From the NCBI GenBank assembly GCA_031082145.1, contig JAVHLP010000006.1:62001-126000 (forward strand): a DNA stretch of 64,000 bases, written 5' to 3'. The DNA comes from a bacterium (lineage in GTDB: Bacteria; Bacillota; Sulfobacillia; UBA995). Shown in pieces: positions 24,522 to 33,194 of this stretch. The notes beneath the pieces are model-generated. The model had not been told where the DNA came from and did no database searches. It saw nothing but the letters and a program-made list of their open reading frames with translations. Position numbers and translations under genes: made by a program. Numbering within the stretch: position 1 is the stretch's first letter; the number at the start of each line of letters is the position of its first letter.

Positions 24522-25466
24522 TTGGTGGATCTGGGGGCGGTTGAGCGCTTGATCGAGGAGACCCTGGCCGGCGGCGGTAGCCTGCTCCGAGAGGTTGGGG
24601 TATACCTGCTGCGGGCCGGCGGCAAGCGCCTGCGGCCAGAGCTGGTCTTGCTGGGCGCCCGGTTCGGCGGCGAGCGCCCCGCCGCCCGGCTCGCCCACCT
24701 GGCGGCGGCGGTGGAACTGGTTCACATGGCGACCTTGCTGCACGACGACGTCGTTGACGAATCCGCGGTTCGTCGTGGCCGGCCCACCGCCAACGTCCGC
24801 TGGGACAGCCAGACGTCCGTGCTGGTCGGGGACTACCTGTTTGCCACCGCCTTCGAGTTCGTATCGCGCTGGGCTGCTGCCGACTCCTGGCTGGCCCTGA
24901 CCGGCGTCGTCCGGACCATGGCGGAGGGCGAGATCCAGGAGCTCAGTTCCCGGGGTCGCCTCGACGTCACCGAGCAGGACTACCTTGATCGGATCAAGAA
25001 GAAAACGGCCCTGTTCATCGCGGAATGCCCGCAGCTGGGTGCGATGACGGCGGATGCCGCCGACGGGTGCCGGGAAGCCTTGGGCCGCTACGGTTATTGC
25101 CTCGGCATGGCCTATCAGATCATGGACGATGTGCTGGACCTCACCGCGGACCTGCGGACTCTGGGCAAGCCCACCGGGAACGACCTCGGGCGGGGCGTGG
25201 TCACGCTGCCCGTAATCCACGGCCTCACCACTTCCGGTGAGGGGAGGATCCGGCTACAGAGAATCCTGGGGCGAGCCGGCGACGGGGAGGCCGATCTGAA
25301 GGCAGTCGCCAGTATCCTGGAGGGTAGCGGCTCTGTTGACTATGCCCGGGGGGTGGCCCAGGAGTTCGCGGGTCAGGCGCGGCAAGCACTGGCGCCACTA
25401 CCTCCGGGGCCGGGCCGCGACCGCCTGGAGGAAATCGCCCGTTTCGTGCTGGTCCGCGACCGCTAG
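24522..25466 (+). CDS. Trans-polyprenyl diphosphate synthase (heptaprenyl type, component II-like)
   Basis: 314 residues, TTG start (GTG at 24525 possible). First Asp-rich motif LLHDDVVDESAVRRGRPTAN, second QIMDDVLDLTADLRTLGKP, and the family N-terminal GGKRLRPELVLL. These add isopentenyl units to make long-chain prenyl diphosphates for quinones or carrier lipids. The small side chains before the first motif (VHMATLLHDD) suggest a long product. No menaquinone genes are nearby, so the end use is unclear. Confidence 0.9.
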   Translation: MVDLGAVERLIEETLAGGGSLLREVGVYLLRAGGKRLRPELVLLGARFGGERPAARLAHLAAAVELVHMATLLHDDVVDESAVRRGRPTANVRWDSQTSVLVGDYLFATAFEFVSRWAAADSWLALTGVVRTMAEGEIQELSSRGRLDVTEQDYLDRIKKKTALFIAECPQLGAMTADAADGCREALGRYGYCLGMAYQIMDDVLDLTADLRTLGKPTGNDLGRGVVTLPVIHGLTTSGEGRIRLQRILGRAGDGEADLKAVASILEGSGSVDYARGVAQEFAGQARQALAPLPPGPGRDRLEEIARFVLVRDR

Positions 25467-25505
25467 ACTGTGGAGCCGAGCCGCGAGCGGAAGGGGGTAC
25501 AAGTC

Positions 25506-26510
25506 TTGCCGAACCTGTTCTCCCCCCTGACGGTGGGAGCCGTTCGGCTGGCCAACCGCATCGCCATGCCCCCCATGGCGCAGGAGGCAGCCGGTCTCGA
25601 CGGTGCTCCCACCGACCGCCACGTAGACCACTACTTCGCCCGGGCCTCCCGGAAGGTGGGGCTAGTGGTGGTGGAGCACGCCTTCGTGGCGCCAGGAGGC
25701 AGACACTCGCCCGGCCAGTTGGGCATCCACCAGGACAGCCTGATGCCCGCGTATGCCCGCCTGGTGGAGGCCCTGCGGCCCACCGGGGTAGTGGTGGCCC
25801 TGCAGATCAGCCACGCCGGGGCGGCGGCCAATCCTCAGTTGACCGGGGATAGCCCGGTGGCTCCTTCGGCTCTTCCCCTGCCCCGCCAGGGGGCGACCGT
25901 ACCCCGGGCACTGGCGGTGGCGGAGTTGGGAGGGCTGGCCGCGGCTTTCGCCCGAGCGGCCGGTCGGGCCCGCCAGGCCGGGTTTGACGCGGTGGAGGTG
26001 CACGGAGCCCACGGGTTCTTACTCAGCCAGTTCCTGTCGCCCCTGATCAACCACCGTGACGACGACTACGGCGGCAGCCTGACCGGGCGTGCCCGCTTCC
26101 CGTTGGAAGTGGTGCGGGCCGTCCGCGAGAGCGTGGGAGCGAGCTTCCCGCTGTTCTACCGGCTGGGCATGGCCGACTCGCTTGCCGGGAACGAGGGGCT
26201 GACCTTGGATGACGGCCTGACCGTGGCCGGCTGGCTGGTGGAAGCGGGGGTGGATCTGCTCGACATCTCGGGTGGGTTAGGGGGAGCGCGTCCCGGCGGG
26301 TCGGCGGCAGGCTACTTCCTGCCCTGGGCCGCGCGGGCACGGGCCCGGGTCTCCGTCCCCGTACTGGTGGCCGGCGGCATCACCGACCCCTTCCAGGCCG
26401 ATCAGGCCGTGCGGACCGGCATGACCGACCTGGTGGGGGTGGGTCGAGGCCTCTTGGCCGATCCCGGCTGGGCCGAGAAGGCCCAGCAGGCGCTGGGAGG
26501 CTCCGAGTAG
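25506..26510 (+). CDS. NADH:flavin oxidoreductase (old yellow enzyme family)
   Basis: 334 residues from TTG 25506, eight bases after GGAAGGGGG. FMN-barrel motifs: LFSPLTVGAVRLANRIAMPPM, LQISHAGAAANP, VEVHGAHGFLLSQFLSP with YGGSLTGRARF, and phosphate-binding VGVGRGLLADP. It lacks the C-terminal FeS/FAD domains of 2,4-dienoyl-CoA reductase, so it is a single-domain ene-reductase like YqjM. Likely reduces an activated C=C bond; physiological substrate unknown. The mobA-mobB fusion starts right after its stop. Confidence 0.9.
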   Translation: MPNLFSPLTVGAVRLANRIAMPPMAQEAAGLDGAPTDRHVDHYFARASRKVGLVVVEHAFVAPGGRHSPGQLGIHQDSLMPAYARLVEALRPTGVVVALQISHAGAAANPQLTGDSPVAPSALPLPRQGATVPRALAVAELGGLAAAFARAAGRARQAGFDAVEVHGAHGFLLSQFLSPLINHRDDDYGGSLTGRARFPLEVVRAVRESVGASFPLFYRLGMADSLAGNEGLTLDDGLTVAGWLVEAGVDLLDISGGLGGARPGGSAAGYFLPWAARARARVSVPVLVAGGITDPFQADQAVRTGMTDLVGVGRGLLADPGWAEKAQQALGGSE

Positions 26511-26511
26511 G

Positions 26512-27573
26512 ATGCTGGACGGGTTCTCGGCGGCGGTACTGGCGGGCGGGCGGGGACGGCGCCTGGGGCGAGCCAAGGCCGATCTTCCCTGGGGCGATGA
26601 CACGCTACTGGGCCACACCGTGACCTCCCTCGGGCGCCTGTTTCCCGAGGTGATGGCGGTAGGGGCGGAGGTCGACGGTGCGCGGGCCGTGCCCGACCCC
26701 GATCCTCCCCGGGGGCCGCTGGGAGGGATACGGGTCGCCCTGGCTGTGGCGCGAAACCCCCACGTCTTTGTGGCCGGCTGTGACCTGCCCTTCCTGAACC
26801 CCGCCTTGATCCGGGGGCTTTGCCGGCTGGCGGCTGATTGGCAGATCGTGGTTCCCGAGAGCGAACCGGACTACCTCGAGCCCCTGCACGCAGTCTATCA
26901 CCGTTCTTGTCTGCCCTTGATCGACGCCTGGCTGGAGTCGGGCGGGATGCGGGTATCCGGCTTTTTCGGGCAGGCGCGGGTCCGCGTGGTCGGCCCGCCC
27001 GAACTCGAGCAGATGGGGCGCCGGACGGAGGACTTCCTCAACGTCAACACACCCGATGACTACCGCCGTGCCCTGGCCCTGCGGGAGACACCGGTGGTGG
27101 CGGTTACCGGTCCCTCCGGATCCGGCAAGACCACTTTACTGGAGATCTTGCTGGCCGGCCTGACCCGCCGGGGCTACCGGGTGGGTGCCCTGAAGGGTAC
27201 TCGCCGGGAGGGTCTGGAACTGGACTGCCCGGGCAAGGATACCTGGCGCCTACGACAGGCCGGGGCTGCGGCAGTCGGCCTGGCCGCTCCCGACGCCTCT
27301 CATGTCTTGGCCGGCCTGCCCCCGATGGGGCTGCGTCAACTGGCTGCCCGGCTGGCCATGGCAACGCCCGTCGATCTGGTGCTGGCGGAGGGCTTCAAGA
27401 AAGAGGAAGTCCCCCGGGTCCTAGTGACGGGTGGTGGATCGCCGGCGGCGACACTCCCCGGGGAACTGCTGGCCGTCTATGGCAGCGGGGAGGGTCCGGC
27501 CGGGGTGCCGCGGATCGAGCCCGGACGGGAAAACGATCTGATCGATCTCCTGGTTGGGAGATTCCTGTCATGA
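26512..27573 (+). CDS. MobA-MobB fusion, molybdopterin-guanine dinucleotide synthesis
   Basis: 353 residues in two domains. Residues 1-190 are MobA (AAVLAGGRGRRLGRAKADLPWG, FVAGCDLPFLNP, ending FLNVNTPDDYRRA), the GTP:molybdopterin guanylyltransferase. Residues 195-353 are MobB ([20 protein letters not shown]-loop, LDCPGKDTWRLRQAGA), a GTP-binding helper. In MobB the usual GALKHxHH region reads GALKGTRREG, so the conserved His residues are lost. The product is needed for the bis-MGD cofactor of the formate dehydrogenase 12 kb upstream. Confidence 0.9.
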   Translation: MLDGFSAAVLAGGRGRRLGRAKADLPWGDDTLLGHTVTSLGRLFPEVMAVGAEVDGARAVPDPDPPRGPLGGIRVALAVARNPHVFVAGCDLPFLNPALIRGLCRLAADWQIVVPESEPDYLEPLHAVYHRSCLPLIDAWLESGGMRVSGFFGQARVRVVGPPELEQMGRRTEDFLNVNTPDDYRRALALRETPVVAVTGPSGSGKTTLLEILLAGLTRRGYRVGALKGTRREGLELDCPGKDTWRLRQAGAAAVGLAAPDASHVLAGLPPMGLRQLAARLAMATPVDLVLAEGFKKEEVPRVLVTGGGSPAATLPGELLAVYGSGEGPAGVPRIEPGRENDLIDLLVGRFLS

Positions 27574-29324
27574 GACGGCGACGTAGACACGTTCGTATAC
27601 GGCCCCGGGCCCTGGTGACCAGTCTGGTCCTGCTACTGGTTCTGGGGGCGGGTGTTCTGGCCAGGGCCGAGAGCTCTCGGATCGCCCGTGGCCCCGGGGA
27701 GCTGATCGTGGCCCTGGCCGGGGAACCCGGGCCCGCCACTTCCCGGCTGTTGGAGGCCTTCCGCCGTGACCGGCCGGACCTCTCGCTGGAAGCGATCCAG
27801 GTGCCGGCTGATCCCCGGCAGCTGGCCCGGTTGCTCAACCGGGGTGACGTGGATGTGGTGCTACTCGTGGGCCCCTACCAGGTGGAGGGCGAGGCCGTGC
27901 CGCCTGCCCTCCTGGAGGCCTGGCTCGTGCCGGGCGAGCCGTTCTGGGAGGCCGTGGTCCCCGTGGTCCGGTTCCTGCATCCCTTGCGGGAACTGACCGC
28001 CGCCGAGGGTCGAGCGCTGCTCGAGGGACGGGCGCCGGAAGGCGGTGGCGCCCAGCCGTGCTTCCCGCTGCGCCTGATGACCGCCGCGGCCTTTCTGGAC
28101 GGGCCAGCCTGGGACGGCATCAGCCTGCTGGCCCCCGAGCAGCTGAACGTCGCCGTGCAGGCCCTGGCCGTGGGTGGGGTCGCGCCGACAACCGAGAACC
28201 TCGCCACCGGGGCCTACCCGTTGAGCCGGCCGTTGCACGTTCTGGTCCGCTCGTCCGGCCGCCCGCTGGGCTGGAACCTGGCCTGGCCCCAGCCGGTTCT
28301 CCGACGTTACGAACCTAACCTGGAGGCCCTCCAGGCCTTCCTCGGTTTCCTGGACACGGCCGAGGCCCACCGGGCGGCGAGCGGAGAAGGGCGGGCGGTG
28401 ACGCTCGCGGCGGTGGGGGACATCATGCTGGCCCGCGGGGTAGGGCGGCTGGTGGCTGAACAAGGCCCTCACTACCCGTTCGATCTCGTCCGGGACCGCG
28501 TTCAGGCGGCCGATGTAGGCTTTGCCAATCTCGAGTCACCCCTGGGCACCTCCGGGCAGCCCCTGCCCGGTAAGGTGATCTGGTTCCGGGCCGATCCCGC
28601 GGCGGCGGAGGGGCTTGCCCGGTCCGGCTTCGGTGTTCTGACCCTGGCCAACAATCACATCCTTGACTACGACAGCGAACTGCTCCTGGATACCCTGGAC
28701 CTGCTGGACAGGCACGGGCTGGCGTACACCGGGGCCGGCCGGAACCTGGAGGAGGCGATGCGGCCGGTACTCTTCCGGGCCGGCGACTTGACCCTTGCTT
28801 TCCTGGGCTTCAGCGATTTTGCCCACATCTACTGGTCGGTGAGCTACCCCCGCACGTTCGCCGCTACCGCGACCCGGCCGGGCGTGGCGCCGGCCGACCC
28901 GGTAGTGGTCGCCCAAGCGATTGCTCTGGCCAAGGAAGAAGCCGACTTCGTAATCGCCGCTTTCCACTGGGGAGATGAGTACGTCAACTACCCCAACGCG
29001 GACCAGTTACGCATGGGGCGGCATGCGGTGGAGGCGGGGGCCGACATCGTGCTCGGTTCCCATCCCCACGCGGTGCAAGGTTTCGAGCTCTACCAGGGTG
29101 GATTCATTGCCTACAGCCTGGGCAACTTCATCATGGATCAGCGCAAGCCGATCCAGGTCGAGAGCATGATCCTCGAAATCGAGTTCACCTCATCTGGTAT
29201 CCGCCAGGTCCGGGTGCTGCCCGCCCGGATCGAAGAGCACCGGCCGGCCATCCTGGATGGCGATGCCGCCGTCGAGGCCCTGGAAAAGCTGCGCCGGATC
29301 TCCCTTTCGTTCCTGGGCAACTGA
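27570..29324 (+). CDS. CapA-family (metallophosphatase-like) protein with substrate-binding-like N-terminus
   Basis: 584 residues; ATG 27570 overlaps the previous stop. An N-terminal signal or anchor helix (ALVTSLVLLLVLGAGVLARAE) directs it outside. Residues 40-255 resemble a periplasmic binding-protein or phosphate-binding fold (ELIVALAGEPGPATSRLLEAF ... LSRPLHVLVRSSGRPLGWNL). From about 272 onward is the CapA/PGA_cap calcineurin-like fold: AAVGDIMLARG, ANLESPLG, LTLANNHILDY, AFHWGDEY, VLGSHPHAVQGFE, YSLGNFIMD. CapA is linked to poly-gamma-glutamate capsule, but single CapA proteins also occur without capBC, as here. Role unknown. Confidence 0.85.
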   Translation: MRRRRRHVRIRPRALVTSLVLLLVLGAGVLARAESSRIARGPGELIVALAGEPGPATSRLLEAFRRDRPDLSLEAIQVPADPRQLARLLNRGDVDVVLLVGPYQVEGEAVPPALLEAWLVPGEPFWEAVVPVVRFLHPLRELTAAEGRALLEGRAPEGGGAQPCFPLRLMTAAAFLDGPAWDGISLLAPEQLNVAVQALAVGGVAPTTENLATGAYPLSRPLHVLVRSSGRPLGWNLAWPQPVLRRYEPNLEALQAFLGFLDTAEAHRAASGEGRAVTLAAVGDIMLARGVGRLVAEQGPHYPFDLVRDRVQAADVGFANLESPLGTSGQPLPGKVIWFRADPAAAEGLARSGFGVLTLANNHILDYDSELLLDTLDLLDRHGLAYTGAGRNLEEAMRPVLFRAGDLTLAFLGFSDFAHIYWSVSYPRTFAATATRPGVAPADPVVVAQAIALAKEEADFVIAAFHWGDEYVNYPNADQLRMGRHAVEAGADIVLGSHPHAVQGFELYQGGFIAYSLGNFIMDQRKPIQVESMILEIEFTSSGIRQVRVLPARIEEHRPAILDGDAAVEALEKLRRISLSFLGN

Positions 29325-29377
29325 CCGCCGGCGGGAGGGGCAAACTAGCCGTAGACGCTCTGGCGGGAGGTGTGACC

Positions 29378-29563
29378 ATGGATCGAGGCATGCCCGGACG
29401 GGGGCCTGGTGACCGCCCCAACGCCCCGCTGAACCGGGCCCAGTTCGAGCAGGAAGTGGCCCAGGAGATAGATGTGGCCCTGCGGCGTGAACGCTCAAGG
29501 CGTGGGGGACGACCAAAGCCTCCGGGGCCGGATCGAGCCGGCCCGGCCGGCCGTCCGAGGTAG
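29378..29563 (+). CDS. Small basic protein, hypothetical
   Basis: 61 residues from ATG 29378, eight bases after GGGAGGTG. Middle part LNRAQFEQEVAQEIDVALRR is a predicted helix, flanked by Pro/Gly/Arg-rich ends. The helix vaguely resembles the first part of alpha/beta small acid-soluble spore proteins (KxExAxExG) but the second conserved part is missing, so no call is made. Good binding site and following hairpin support it being a real gene. Confidence 0.5.
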   Translation: MDRGMPGRGPGDRPNAPLNRAQFEQEVAQEIDVALRRERSRRGGRPKPPGPDRAGPAGRPR

Positions 29564-29574
29564 AGAGGGTTGGG

Positions 29575-29599
29575 GGGGGCCCGGCTGAGCTGGGCCCCC
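29575..29599 (+). terminator. Strong GC hairpin after the small gene
   Basis: GGGGGCCCGGC (29575-29585) pairs with GCTGGGCCCCC (29589-29599) through one G-U pair. It lies just after the small gene's stop at 29563. No T run follows, so it is a probable but not certain terminator. Confidence 0.5.
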
Positions 29600-29657
29600 G
29601 AGGCCGGGGAGGAACCGCCAGGCCGGCGGAGAAGCACCCAGTTGGGGTGAAGGGCGC

Positions 29658-30491
29658 GTGGAAGTGTTCGCCCTGGTGGGGGCCAGCGGTACCGGAAAGA
29701 GCCACCGGGCGTCCCTCGTCTCTCACGACTTGGCCATCGATGCCGTGGTGGATGATGGGCTGCTGGTTGTGGACGGCCGCATCGTGGCTGGACGTTCGTC
29801 CAAGCGCGAGGAAACCCGGATTGGGGCCATCAAGCGGGCGCTCTTTCATGACCCTGACCACGCCGCGGAGGTCGCGGCGGCCCTGGCTCAACTCGGTCCC
29901 CGACGAGTGCTACTGCTCGGGACTTCTCCCCGGATGGCTGAACGGGTCGCCGAGCGGCTGCGTCTCCCCGCTCCTTCCCGCTACGTGAGCATTGGGGACG
30001 TCGCCAGCCCCGCCGACATCCGCAAGGCCCGCCGGATCCGCCGGGAGCACGGCAAGCACGTCATCCCCGCGCCGACCCTCGAGGTCAAGCGCAGCTTCTC
30101 GGGATACCTCGTCGATCCCCTCCGGTTTCTCCTCCGGCCCCGGCGCGGGGGAGGCGATGACCGTTTTGTGGAGAAGTCGGTGGTACGGCCCACCTTCAGC
30201 TCGCTCGGGCGCTTCATCATAAGAGACACGGTAGTCGCGGCCATTGCCGCCCGGGCGGCGCGTTCGGGGGAAGGACTCCCCCGGGTGTCCCGGGTCTGGG
30301 TCGACCCCCGGCCGGAAGGGGTGGCCATCACCCTGGAAGTTGCCGTCAACTACGGCTTCGACTTGGAGGCGGTGCTGGCCGCCGCCCAACGGCGGGTCAA
30401 GGGAGTGGTTGAACACATGACCGCCCTCAATGTTCTGGCCGTAGACCTGACGGCCAGGTCCGTGCATGTGGAACCCCCGCCCGAAGCCTGA
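29658..30491 (+). CDS. P-loop NTPase domain fused to Asp23/Gls24 domain
   Basis: 277 residues, GTG start. Residues 1-120 hold a Walker A ALVGASGTGKSHRASLV and the segment VVDDGLLVVDGRIVAGRSSK, unlike standard kinases. Residues ~185-270 match the Asp23/Gls24 (YloU) domain: IIRDTVVAAIAARAARSGEG, VSRVWVDPRPEGVAITLEV, VQRRVKGVVEHMTALNVLAVD-like ending. Asp23-domain proteins in Bacillota are tied to envelope stress and lipid sensing. Proteins with this pair of domains are hypothetical; the coupling suggests nucleotide-dependent envelope function. Confidence 0.75.
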   Translation: MEVFALVGASGTGKSHRASLVSHDLAIDAVVDDGLLVVDGRIVAGRSSKREETRIGAIKRALFHDPDHAAEVAAALAQLGPRRVLLLGTSPRMAERVAERLRLPAPSRYVSIGDVASPADIRKARRIRREHGKHVIPAPTLEVKRSFSGYLVDPLRFLLRPRRGGGDDRFVEKSVVRPTFSSLGRFIIRDTVVAAIAARAARSGEGLPRVSRVWVDPRPEGVAITLEVAVNYGFDLEAVLAAAQRRVKGVVEHMTALNVLAVDLTARSVHVEPPPEA

Positions 30492-30507
30492 GAACCAGAG
30501 CGTTCCT

Positions 30508-30536
30508 TTGACACCCGATTGAGCGTGGGTTAGGCT
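30508..30536 (+). promoter_or_regulatory. Sigma-A-type promoter for the Na/Pi cotransporter gene
   Basis: TTGACA (30508-30513), 17-base spacer, TAGGCT (30531-30536; 3 of 6 to the -10 consensus), ending 24 bases before the start codon of the transporter. Confidence 0.5.
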
Positions 30537-30559
30537 GGATGTGAGGAAGGGGACGAGCG

Positions 30560-32161
30560 TTGGCCGTGATGGTACTCGCGTTGTTGGGCGGCCTGGGCCT
30601 GTTCATCCACGGCATGCATGCCATGGGTGAGGGTCTCCAGAAGGTGGCCGGCGATCGGCTCCGCCGCCTTTTGGAGGTTGTGACGAGCCACCGCATCCTG
30701 GCGGTGGCGGCCGGTGTCCTGGTCACCAGCATCGTTCAATCTTCCAGCGCAACCACGGTTATGGTGGTCGGATTCGTGAACGCTCGCCTGCTCTCGCTCA
30801 CCCAGGCGGCCGGTGTGATCATGGGCGCCAACATCGGCACCACCATCACCGCTCAGATGGTTGCCCTCAAGCTGACCGACCTGGCATTACCGACGGTCGC
30901 GCTCGGGATGGGCCTTCGCCTCTTCACCCGCAGTCGCCTGTACCGTCACCTGGGGCAGGTCTTCTTCGGATTCGGCCTGCTGTTCCTGGGTCTCGGCATC
31001 ATGACCCAAGCCATGAAGCCTTTGCGCGAGTTGGCCTGGTTCACCGAGGCCATGGTCGTGATGGGCTCCAATCCCCTGCTGGGTGTCTTGTGCGGGGCGG
31101 TTCTGACCGGATTGGTGCAGTCCTCCAGCGCCACTATCGGCATCCTCCAGGCCTTGGCCATGCAGGGGCTCATCGGACCCGGGGTGTTCCTGCCGCTTCT
31201 CTTTGGTGACAATATCGGTACCACCATCACAGCCATGCTCTCCAGCGTGGGTACCTCTCGCAACGCCCGGCGAGCCGCCCTCATCCACCTCCTCTTCAAC
31301 ACCGTGGGCACCCTGATCTTCCTTGCGCTGTTGCCCCTAGTCAGCTGGCTGGTGATCCACACTGCGACCGACCCGGTGCGGCAGATCGCCAACGCCCATA
31401 CGATGTTCAACGTCGCCAATACAGCCATCCAGCTCCCCTTCATCGGCCTGCTGGTGGCCGCGGCCAACCGCCTGATCCCCGGGGTGGACGAAGGGATCGA
31501 GCGCGGCCTCCAGTACGTGGATCCCCGCCTGCTGGACACCCCCGCCGTCGCCATTGGCCAGTCGGTCAAAGAGATCGCCCGTATGGGCCGCCTGGCTGCT
31601 GAGACCGTAAGTGATGCGATTGAGGGGTTCTTCCGTAATGACCCCCGGCTCATCAAGCAGGCTTTCGAGAAGGAGGAGGTCGTCAACGATCTAGAGCAGC
31701 GGATGACGGACTTCCTCGCTGCGCTGGCCCGCAAGTCGCTGACCGACCGCCAAGCGGTCCGGGTCACCCAGCTCCTCAACGCCGTGAACGACGTGGAGCG
31801 GGTGGGCGACCATGCCGAGAACCTGGCCGAACTGGCGGAGTACAAGGTGGAGCAGGATCTTCCCTTCTCGGCGGTGGCCGTAGACGAGCTGCGCCGCATG
31901 TACGAGCAGGCGCACAAGGCCTTCGTGCAGTCGCTGGAGGCCCTGGAGAACCAGGACACGCGGGTGGCCTGGGACGTCGTGCGCCAGGAAGACGTCATCG
32001 ACCGCACCGAGAAGGATCTCCGCGCCAACCACATCCGAAGGCTCAACGAGGGAACCTGCTTCCCCGCATCCGGCATCATCTTCCTGGACATCATCTCCAA
32101 CCTGGAGCGGGTGGGTGACCACGCCGCCCAGATCGCCGACTCGGTGCTGGGGGAACCCTGA
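30560..32161 (+). CDS. Na/Pi cotransporter family protein with C-terminal PhoU-like domain
   Basis: 533 residues. Two inverted membrane repeats each carry the NptA/PNaS signature: TSIVQSSSATTVMVVGF near residue 58 and GLVQSSSATIGILQALAM near 188, with GANIGTTITA and GDNIGTTITA following. After about residue 345 the chain becomes a soluble helical PhoU-like bundle (VNDVERVGDHAENLAELAEY and SNLERVGDHAAQIADSV). It should import phosphate with Na+ or regulate phosphate status. Stands as a single gene behind its own promoter. Confidence 0.92.
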   Translation: MAVMVLALLGGLGLFIHGMHAMGEGLQKVAGDRLRRLLEVVTSHRILAVAAGVLVTSIVQSSSATTVMVVGFVNARLLSLTQAAGVIMGANIGTTITAQMVALKLTDLALPTVALGMGLRLFTRSRLYRHLGQVFFGFGLLFLGLGIMTQAMKPLRELAWFTEAMVVMGSNPLLGVLCGAVLTGLVQSSSATIGILQALAMQGLIGPGVFLPLLFGDNIGTTITAMLSSVGTSRNARRAALIHLLFNTVGTLIFLALLPLVSWLVIHTATDPVRQIANAHTMFNVANTAIQLPFIGLLVAAANRLIPGVDEGIERGLQYVDPRLLDTPAVAIGQSVKEIARMGRLAAETVSDAIEGFFRNDPRLIKQAFEKEEVVNDLEQRMTDFLAALARKSLTDRQAVRVTQLLNAVNDVERVGDHAENLAELAEYKVEQDLPFSAVAVDELRRMYEQAHKAFVQSLEALENQDTRVAWDVVRQEDVIDRTEKDLRANHIRRLNEGTCFPASGIIFLDIISNLERVGDHAAQIADSVLGEP

Positions 32162-32210
32162 AGGGATTGAGCCCCCGGCAGGGAAGTCATGGGGGGGAGG
32201 GGTCGTTCCT

Positions 32211-33194
32211 GTGACCGGCCTACTCGGCCCCCATCTCCGGGGAATCCTGCGTGCCCTGTCCGACCGGGACTGGAAGACCCTCTGCGCCCTGCTGGTTCAC
32301 ACCGGGGATGGCGAGTACGTGGCTGTGAACCTGGCCGGGTTGGCCGATGACCTTGGGGTTAACCCGGCCGAAGCCTCAGCCCGGCTCGAAGACCTGCTGC
32401 AGCTGACGTTCGACGGCCGCCCCGTGTTGCGCCTGGTCACCGCCGAACCCCTGGTCTACCGGGTTGACCTGGCTGGCCCGAGCGCCTGCTCGCCGGTTGA
32501 CCTCGGTCCCGTCTTTCAGTACGCGGAGAGCGTTCTGGCCCGTCCCCTGGGGAACGCGGAGATCCTGGCCATCCGGCGCTGGAACGAGGAGTACGGCTTC
32601 AGCCCCCAGGTGATCGTGACCCTGTTGGAGGACTGCTATCGCCGGGGTCACAAGAGCCTGGCTTACCTGGAGAAGGTAGCCGCGAACTGGTTCGACCGCG
32701 GGGTCAGGAGCCTGGCCGATGCCGAGGGGCTGGAACTGACCCACCGCGAGCGGGCCGGCCGGAACCGCCGCATAGCACGTTACCTGGGATTGGATCGCAA
32801 GCTCACTGAGGCTGAGCAGGCCATGGTGGACAAGTGGACGGACTGGGGGTTCACCTTGGACGTCATCCTAAAGGCCTGCGCGACGACCGTGAACATCGAC
32901 CGCCCCAGTTTCGCCTATATTGACCGGGTGCTGGAGAACTGGCGGGCGGCCGGGGTAACCGCTGTCGCCGCCGCCGAGCTCCAGTTGGCTCGCGAGCAGA
33001 CGGGAAAGCGTGCCCGGCGGCCCCGCAAGGCTCCCCGGGGGGCGAACTTCGACGTTCACTACGAGGGCAAGGATGAGTCTTTCTATGAGCAGTTCGTGGA
33101 GAGCGCAGAAAAGCACCGAGCTAGCCGAAAGCAGGACCCGGCGCCGGGCTCAACTGCTGGCGGAAAGGGACCAAAGAGAGGAGAGGCTCTTTAG
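32211..33194 (+). CDS. DnaD-domain primosome protein
   Basis: 327 residues from GTG 32211, nine bases after GGGGGGGAGGGG. N-terminal winged-helix-like part (VAVNLAGLADDLGVNPAEASARLEDL), then two DnaD/DnaB_2 modules, each with the YxxxR/W pattern: IRRWNEEYGFSPQVIVTLLEDC...LAYLEKVAANWFDRGV and VDKWTDWGFTLDVILKACATT...FAYIDRVLENWRAAGV. This Bacillota-specific family helps load the replicative helicase. The following ATPase gene overlaps it, a common pairing. Confidence 0.9.
   Translation: MTGLLGPHLRGILRALSDRDWKTLCALLVHTGDGEYVAVNLAGLADDLGVNPAEASARLEDLLQLTFDGRPVLRLVTAEPLVYRVDLAGPSACSPVDLGPVFQYAESVLARPLGNAEILAIRRWNEEYGFSPQVIVTLLEDCYRRGHKSLAYLEKVAANWFDRGVRSLADAEGLELTHRERAGRNRRIARYLGLDRKLTEAEQAMVDKWTDWGFTLDVILKACATTVNIDRPSFAYIDRVLENWRAAGVTAVAAAELQLAREQTGKRARRPRKAPRGANFDVHYEGKDESFYEQFVESAEKHRASRKQDPAPGSTAGGKGPKRGEAL

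Noticed and set aside
29378..29563. Small acid-soluble spore protein
   Set aside because: Only a short helix resembles the family; the second conserved segment and the usual glycine pattern are absent.
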